DNA of 37,373 bases from the IMG/VR virus record IMGVR_UViG_3300030012_004322, positions 7,231-44,603 of that record; one strand, written 5' to 3'. The notes beneath the pieces were generated by a model. It ran no database searches. It was not told the origin of the DNA and saw only the letters and a list, made by a program, of their open reading frames with translations. The position numbers and the translations under genes are program-made. Within the stretch, counting starts at the first letter, position 1; each line of letters opens with the position of its first letter. Of the stretch, positions 32,490-37,373 are shown one piece after another. Origin of the DNA: a virus.

Positions 32490-33766
32490 TGAATAAACCA
32501 GTTTTTGCAATTAGTTGCCCATATGACACATATTCTGGATATGGTGCACGAGCTAGAGATATAGTTAAAGCTATAATTAATACCGGTAAATACGATGTAA
32601 AACTAATGGCTCAACGATGGGGTTCAACCGCATGGGGATTTTGTGATGACCACCCTGAATGGGCTTATTTAAAAGGACATCAATTACCTGAAAATAAATT
32701 AGCAACTAAACCAGATATTTGGATGCAAATTACTATTCCAAATGAATTCCAACCAGTAGGAAAATATAATATTGGGTGCACAGCAGGAATTGAATCTAAT
32801 TTATGTAAAGTAGAATGGATTGAGGGATTAAACAGGATGGATTTAAATTTTGTTTCATCAAATTTTGCTAAACAAACGTTTGAAGGCACTAAATATGAAA
32901 TGAAGGATAAAAAAACAAATCAAACTGTAAAAACTACTAAATTAGAAAAGCCAATTGAAGTAATATTTGAAGGGGCTAATTTAGATGTTTATAAACCTAT
33001 AACCTCTAAAGAAATTAAAAGTATTAAATTAGAAGAAATTAAGGAATCATTTTGTTTTTTATTCGTAGGTCATTGGATGCAAGGAGCTTATGGACATGAT
33101 AGAAAAAATGTTTGGAAAACTGTTAAGGCATTTTTTGAAACATTTAAAAATGCAAGACAAAAACCCGCTCTAATATTAAAAGCTTCTGTTGGTGTGGCAT
33201 CTTATGCAAGTAGAGAAGATATATTAGATAGAATTAAGCAAATAAGAGAAAGTGTTAATGCTACTGATTTACCTAATGTTTATCTATTAAATGGTGAATT
33301 TAGTGATCAGGAAGTAAATGAATTATATAACCACCCTAAAGTAAAAGCTATGGTTAGTTTTACTAAAGGTGAAGGATTTGGTAGACCTTTATTAGAATTT
33401 AGTTTAACTGGTAAACCTATTATAGCATCAGCTTGGTCTGGTCATACTGATTTTCTTAAATCATCATTTACTACTTTAGTAGGTGGTGAATTAGAAAATG
33501 TAGATGCAAGTGCGGCTAATGATTGGTTAATAAAAGAATCTAAATGGTTTAAACCTCATGATGCTGAAATGGGTCGTTCATTTAAAGAAATGTATAAAAA
33601 ATACAAACAGTACGGTATTAAAGCTAAACAACAAAAAAATTACAGTAAATCAAATTTTAGTTTTGAAAAAATGCAGGAATTAGTTAGTAATGTTTTAACT
33701 GCTAACATACCTGAATTTCCAAAACAAGTTGAATTAACTTTACCTACACTTCAAAAAGCGGAATAA
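32489..33766 (+). CDS. GT-B glycosyltransferase (family 4-like), second copy
   Basis: A 425-residue GT-B enzyme. N-terminal PYDTYSGYGARARDIVKAI has the Gly-rich acceptor/donor loop of GT4. C-terminal motif KGEGFGRPLLEFSLTGKPII (E-x7-E) lies at about 291-310. Similar in design to the preceding enzyme, with which it overlaps by one base, so the two may add consecutive sugars. Donor and acceptor are unknown. Confidence 0.85.
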   Translation: MNKPVFAISCPYDTYSGYGARARDIVKAIINTGKYDVKLMAQRWGSTAWGFCDDHPEWAYLKGHQLPENKLATKPDIWMQITIPNEFQPVGKYNIGCTAGIESNLCKVEWIEGLNRMDLNFVSSNFAKQTFEGTKYEMKDKKTNQTVKTTKLEKPIEVIFEGANLDVYKPITSKEIKSIKLEEIKESFCFLFVGHWMQGAYGHDRKNVWKTVKAFFETFKNARQKPALILKASVGVASYASREDILDRIKQIRESVNATDLPNVYLLNGEFSDQEVNELYNHPKVKAMVSFTKGEGFGRPLLEFSLTGKPIIASAWSGHTDFLKSSFTTLVGGELENVDASAANDWLIKESKWFKPHDAEMGRSFKEMYKKYKQYGIKAKQQKNYSKSNFSFEKMQELVSNVLTANIPEFPKQVELTLPTLQKAE

Positions 33767-34206
33767 TGGCTTATGATAATTTAATAAATTGTACTCGTTG
33801 TGGCAGTGATGCTTGTTATATGCAAGAAGTAACTAAGGATATTAAAATTGAATTATGTTATGGATGTGGTTATCAGTCTAATTCTGTAATGAAAGTTGAT
33901 AGTCAATTTTTAAAGGAACAAATGGAAATCCTCCCAGATTTATATAAATCTCTTATAGATGAAGAAGAGGATGGAAAAGTATGGATGCCTTCATTTCATA
34001 ATGTAGATGGTAAAGGGATGGTATTTGCTGATGGTACTTCTAGGGAACAATGGGCTTGGGGTGCTGCTAAACATATAGAAGTACCTAAGGAAGATAGAGC
34101 TAAATATAAAGGTGCAAAGTATAGAGCAGATATGAGTTCAATTAAACATTTCCCAGAACGTGATTTTATAGGAGCATTAACGTATATTGGTGTATTACCT
34201 GAATAA
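33766..34206 (+). CDS. Zinc-ribbon-type small protein
   Basis: A 146-residue protein with C9-x2-C12 and C31-x2-C34 (NCTRC and LCYGC), a zinc ribbon, plus C17. After it comes a helical part and a C-terminus with Trp-rich EQWAWGAAKH. From memory similar ribbon proteins appear near glycosyltransferases in marine phages. Function unknown. One-nucleotide overlaps at both ends. Confidence 0.65.
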   Translation: MAYDNLINCTRCGSDACYMQEVTKDIKIELCYGCGYQSNSVMKVDSQFLKEQMEILPDLYKSLIDEEEDGKVWMPSFHNVDGKGMVFADGTSREQWAWGAAKHIEVPKEDRAKYKGAKYRADMSSIKHFPERDFIGALTYIGVLPE

Positions 34207-34829
34207 TGAAAATAAGTTACGCAATAACAGTTTGTAATGAAATAGTAGAAATTCAAGAACTTATATCTTTTCTACTTAGTAATAAAAGAACCCAAGATGA
34301 AATTGTTGTATTATATGATTCTAAAGGTGGGATTGAACCAGTAGAAGAATATCTTAGAGCTAAGTCAGTCAATGCCGAGTTTATGTGGCATAGTGGGGAA
34401 TTTGGGGGGCATTTTGCTGATTGGAAAAATAAACTTAGACTATTATGTTCTGGTGATTATATTTTTCAAATAGATGCTGATGAATTACCTCATGAAACAC
34501 TTATAGAACAACTACCTGCAATATTAGAATCTAACCCTGATAATGAAGTTTATTTAGTACCCAGAGTTAACACAGTAGATGGTTTAACCCAGGAACATAT
34601 TGATAAATGGAGATGGAATGTTAGTACATCAGGTTGGATTAATTGGCCTGATTATCAATGGCGTATTTGGAAAAATAAACCTGAAATACAGTGGATAAAT
34701 AAGGTGCATGAAAAACTTAAAGGATTTAAAACATATTCACCTTTACCTGATGTGGAAGCATTAGCATTATATCACCCAAAACAAATAGATAGACAGGAAA
34801 AACAAAATGCTTACTACGATACTCTATAA
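34206..34829 (+). CDS. Family 2 glycosyltransferase
   Basis: A 207-residue GT-A enzyme. ISYAITVCNEIVEIQELISFL is the N-terminal nucleotide-binding strand and helix; D90-A-D92 (QIDADELPHE) is the DxD motif. The end has Trp-rich PDYQWRIWKNK and KVHEKLKG blocks common in family 2. It overlaps both neighbours by one nucleotide. Confidence 0.87.
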   Translation: MKISYAITVCNEIVEIQELISFLLSNKRTQDEIVVLYDSKGGIEPVEEYLRAKSVNAEFMWHSGEFGGHFADWKNKLRLLCSGDYIFQIDADELPHETLIEQLPAILESNPDNEVYLVPRVNTVDGLTQEHIDKWRWNVSTSGWINWPDYQWRIWKNKPEIQWINKVHEKLKGFKTYSPLPDVEALALYHPKQIDRQEKQNAYYDTL

Positions 34830-35638
34830 TGAAACATATTACTATAAATGCTCTTCATGAATGGAGTTGGATATTTGGTTTATATTCGGGTTTTGCTTAT
34901 GGTGAATATTTAAAAGGTAATAAAGTTTTTGTGGTTAGCCATCCAAATTCAAGACCATTTTTTTATTTTTTAGACAGTATAGCTACATATTCAAATAATG
35001 AATGGTTTAAGTGTGGTATTGAAGACATTTATAATAAGGATTTTAACCCAAAAAGTATAAACCCAAATTGGTCACCACCACCATATCAAAAGTATTATTC
35101 TAAATTATTTAAACGTAATCATAATAAAGATGTAATTGTAATTTCTAACAAGTATAATAAAGAATGGTTTAGTAAAGTATACAATTATTTAAGTTTAGAT
35201 TTTTTAGAGAAATTTTTTAAATTATTTTCAAATAAATTTAAAATTTATTATATTAGATATAATGGTAATTCAAAGGATAATAATCAAGAATATTTTGATG
35301 ATGTGACACCTTTACCATTTAATGATTATGAGCTTACTAAAAAATACAATATAGAAACAATATATGATATTATGAATGAAGAAAGTATTGGATTCAATAC
35401 AGCCCAATTATATATTCATTCTAAAGCTAAATACACAGTAACAGTAGCAGGTGGTAATTCAGTATTATCATCATTTTTTGGTGATGAGTTAATTCAATAT
35501 AATTGCCCTGACTGTACTTCTACTAATAGAGAAATATGGGGTAGTGATACTTGGATTAAAAATATAAACAATGTAAAAATAATTGGCAGTCAAAGCCATG
35601 ATGAAATATTAAAAATAACTAAACAAAGATGGTTATGA
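34829..35638 (+). CDS. Glycosyltransferase-like protein, unassigned
   Basis: A 269-residue protein. It begins MKHITINALHEWSWIFGLYS, includes a Lys/Asn-rich centre and ends with a VAGGNSVLSSFFGDELIQYN stretch that looks like the nucleotide-sugar binding site of GT-B fucosyltransferase/heptosyltransferase-type enzymes. I cannot place the family. Context (glycan cluster) supports a transferase. Confidence 0.5.
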   Translation: MKHITINALHEWSWIFGLYSGFAYGEYLKGNKVFVVSHPNSRPFFYFLDSIATYSNNEWFKCGIEDIYNKDFNPKSINPNWSPPPYQKYYSKLFKRNHNKDVIVISNKYNKEWFSKVYNYLSLDFLEKFFKLFSNKFKIYYIRYNGNSKDNNQEYFDDVTPLPFNDYELTKKYNIETIYDIMNEESIGFNTAQLYIHSKAKYTVTVAGGNSVLSSFFGDELIQYNCPDCTSTNREIWGSDTWIKNINNVKIIGSQSHDEILKITKQRWL

Positions 35639-35730
35639 AACGTTTTAGAAATTGGGAATTAATGGATTATATTGCTTGGTCTTTAATAGTAGTATTAATT
35701 ATCCTTTATATTAAATTATTTACAGAATGA
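35635..35730 (+). CDS. Very short single-pass membrane protein
   Basis: A 31-codon ORF: MKRFRNWELMDYIAW, then a hydrophobic segment (SLIVVLIILYIKLF). Basic N-terminus, one membrane span. It overlaps the previous stop and the next ATG (ATGA at both ends), the only strong evidence that it is a gene. No family recognised. Confidence 0.45.
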   Translation: MKRFRNWELMDYIAWSLIVVLIILYIKLFTE

Positions 35731-36170
35731 AAAATATTAGAAAACTAGAATGTTCAGATGTTCCTTTTTATAATATGGTTAGAAATGAATGTTGTGAATT
35801 TTTACATGATCCTACTACATATACATTACCAGAAGCTTATAAATGGTATTTTAATAATAATAACCCATTTTTTATATATGAAATAGATAATGAAATGATT
35901 GGTTATTTTAGAACATCTAATTGGAAATCTAATAGTTGTTATATTGGAATGGATATTCATAAGGATTATAGAGGTAAGGGTTTAGCATATGATGCTTATA
36001 AATTATTTTTTAAGTATTTAAATGATAAATTTGATATACTTAGATTTTATCTTGAAGTATTAGAATCAAATACCCGTGCTTTAAATTTATATAAAAAATT
36101 AGGATTCGAACAAATGAATTCATATATTACAAAACATAATGTTAATAGTTTAATAATGGGCTTAAAATGA
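35727..36170 (+). CDS. GNAT acetyltransferase
   Basis: A 147-residue GNAT protein. Acetyl-CoA loop R82-G-K-G-L-A (82-87) after DYRG, and a LEVLESNTRALNLYKKLGF end that is the family's usual C-terminal block. Placed between glycosyltransferases and an epimerase/aminotransferase pair, it is likely an amino-sugar N-acetyltransferase. Overlaps neighbours by 4 nt each. Confidence 0.88.
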   Translation: MKNIRKLECSDVPFYNMVRNECCEFLHDPTTYTLPEAYKWYFNNNNPFFIYEIDNEMIGYFRTSNWKSNSCYIGMDIHKDYRGKGLAYDAYKLFFKYLNDKFDILRFYLEVLESNTRALNLYKKLGFEQMNSYITKHNVNSLIMGLK

Positions 36171-37141
36171 AAATTAACACTCAAGATTTAGAAAGTATAA
36201 AGGATAGAATTGATTTACCTAAGTTAGAAAACAAAGCTGTTTTATTAATAGGTTCAAGTGGTTTTTTAGGTAATTGGTTTGTAGAACTTTTTGATTACTT
36301 AAATATAGAATATTATAAATTTGATCCTATACTTAATCCAAAACAGGATATAACAAAACCATTTTCACAACTACCCAGGTATGATTATGTTATTAATTGT
36401 GCTGGTATAGCTAGTCCAGAAAAGTATATGCAACAACCTGTACTTACAATGGATATTTCTTATATAGGAACAAAAAACGTATTAGAGTATGCTATTAAAA
36501 ATGAAGTAGAATCAGTAATGATGTTTAGTTCAAGTGAAGTTTATGGGACCCCAAACCCACAAGCTATTCCTACTAAAGAAACATATATAGGAGCTATTCC
36601 TACTATGGGTAATAGAAGTTGTTATGATATAGGAAAACAAGTATTAGAAACATTATGTAACATTTATTATAATGAATACAAGGTTCCCGTAAAAATGGTT
36701 AGACCATTTAATTTTTATGGACCCTATATGGGTATTAATGATAATAGAGTTTTATCTAATTGGATGAGAAATTACCTACAGGATAAACCTATAACAATAT
36801 ATGGTAATGGTAAACAAACTAGAACTTTTTGTTATGCTAGTGATGGTATTGCTATGATTACTGAATTGCTTTTAAATGGAAAAGATGGAGAAATATATAA
36901 TGTAGGTAATCCATCTCCTGAAGTTAATATGGTTGAATTAGCAAATAAATTTTATGAATCTTTGGGTGCTAAACCTAACTACGATTTAATTGATTACCCA
37001 GATGATTATCCTGATGATGAACCATTAAGAAGATGTCCTAATATAGATAAAGTAGTAGCTCATACTAATATTATCCCAATAGTTGATTTTAAAAGGGGAA
37101 TTAAAAACATGTTAAATTATTTTAAAATAGAACAAGAATGA
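36167..37141 (+). CDS. NAD-dependent epimerase/dehydratase (extended SDR)
   Basis: A 324-residue extended SDR. Nucleotide-binding GSSGFLG at 29-35, catalytic Y153-x3-K157 (CYDIGK) with SSSEVYG before it, and a VRPFNFYGPYMG block. Members act on UDP- or dTDP-sugars as epimerases, dehydratases or decarboxylases. With the aminotransferase and acetyltransferase next to it, it would provide the keto-sugar for an N-acetylated amino sugar. Start overlaps the acetyltransferase by 4 nt. Confidence 0.9.
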   Translation: MKINTQDLESIKDRIDLPKLENKAVLLIGSSGFLGNWFVELFDYLNIEYYKFDPILNPKQDITKPFSQLPRYDYVINCAGIASPEKYMQQPVLTMDISYIGTKNVLEYAIKNEVESVMMFSSSEVYGTPNPQAIPTKETYIGAIPTMGNRSCYDIGKQVLETLCNIYYNEYKVPVKMVRPFNFYGPYMGINDNRVLSNWMRNYLQDKPITIYGNGKQTRTFCYASDGIAMITELLLNGKDGEIYNVGNPSPEVNMVELANKFYESLGAKPNYDLIDYPDDYPDDEPLRRCPNIDKVVAHTNIIPIVDFKRGIKNMLNYFKIEQE

Positions 37142-37373
37142 TACCACTAATGAAAGTGCACCTACCCCCAAATGTAGGTCAAATTATAGATAAAGTAGTA
37201 GAAACAGGATTTGTTACTGAGGGGGAATTTGCAGATAAATTTGAAAAATTATTTGGAGAATATATTAATAATCCTAATACTAGATTAGTTAATAGCTGTA
37301 CTTCAGCTATGGCATTAGCAGCTCATATGTGTGATTTGCAACCGGGTGATGAAGTAATTACTACTGCTATGAC
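37138..37373 (+). CDS. DegT/DnrJ/EryC1-type sugar aminotransferase, N-terminal part
   Basis: Begins at ATG 37138 (overlaps the epimerase stop by 4 nt) and is open to the window's right edge, so partial. About 78 residues are visible. Signs of the family: VETGFVTEGEFADKFEKLF and then NSCTSAMALAAHM and LQPGDEVITTAM; the SCTSA region is where PLP contacts are made. It would transfer amino groups to a keto-sugar from the epimerase/dehydratase. The active-site Lys lies outside the window. Confidence 0.88.
   Translation, partial: MIPLMKVHLPPNVGQIIDKVVETGFVTEGEFADKFEKLFGEYINNPNTRLVNSCTSAMALAAHMCDLQPGDEVITTAM

Overview
The window is an AT-rich stretch of a large T4-like (tailed, myovirus-type) phage genome. 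Every gene I accept lies on the + strand, and most neighbours overlap by 1-30 nt or sit within 25 nt of each other. The T4 kinship rests on a gp43-type family B DNA polymerase, a gp45 sliding clamp and gp44/gp62 clamp-loader subunits. The host is probably a marine or aquatic member of the Bacteroidota. Three promoters look like the Bacteroidota TTTG / TAnnTTTG type with an identical 20-nt spacer, Shine-Dalgarno sequences are almost absent, and a small protein resembles the Hc1 histone-H1-like proteins of that phylum. The host assignment is inference.

Layout. (1) 1-2511: the C-terminal part of a CsgG-like secretion-channel protein, a signal-peptide protein with a huge Ser/Thr/Glu linker and an outer-membrane-like C-terminus, and a small membrane protein. 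(2) 2536-7436: probable tail/host-contact proteins: a subtilisin-like (S8) protease fused to kelch-like repeats, a second protein with the same repeats, a glycine-rich adhesin-like protein and a conserved small protein. (3) 7458-9492: holin-like protein, amidase endolysin, and a membrane/coiled-coil protein with an EF-hand loop. (4) 9542-16151: a nucleotide/DNA-modification block with a TGT/DpdA-like transglycosylase, QueC, QueD, QueE, a ferredoxin, GTP cyclohydrolase FolE, thioredoxin, a phosphoribosyltransferase, a MazG-like hydrolase and several small proteins. Together these would convert GTP to preQ0 and place it in DNA. (5) 16151-19872: DNA polymerase split into two ORFs between motifs B and C, with three unrelated genes (two of sugar/LPS type) in the break. 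(6) 19911-22762: coiled-coil-like fibre protein and a beta-helix tailspike. (7) 22826-28308: sliding clamp, Hsp20, GroES, GroEL, Hc1-like protein and clamp loader. (8) 28301-37373: glycosyltransferases, a DUF1599/Nmad1-type protein, a Cas4/AddB-like PD-(D/E)XK nuclease, a ribbon-helix-helix protein, and a nucleotide-sugar cluster (epimerase/dehydratase, acetyltransferase, DegT-type aminotransferase) that runs off the right edge.

Points that stand out: a full preQ0 route whose QueC has lost all four zinc cysteines; the split polymerase interrupted by sugar genes; a protease-kelch fusion among tail genes; a phage-encoded GroES/GroEL pair; a recurrent AATATTTATAATAAA motif in the gaps between genes; and short genes of 31-55 codons that tile the small gaps. 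No stretch over 100 nt lacks a gene; the longest non-coding gap is 23549-23640. I saw no tRNA, rRNA, CRISPR array, insertion sequence or intein.
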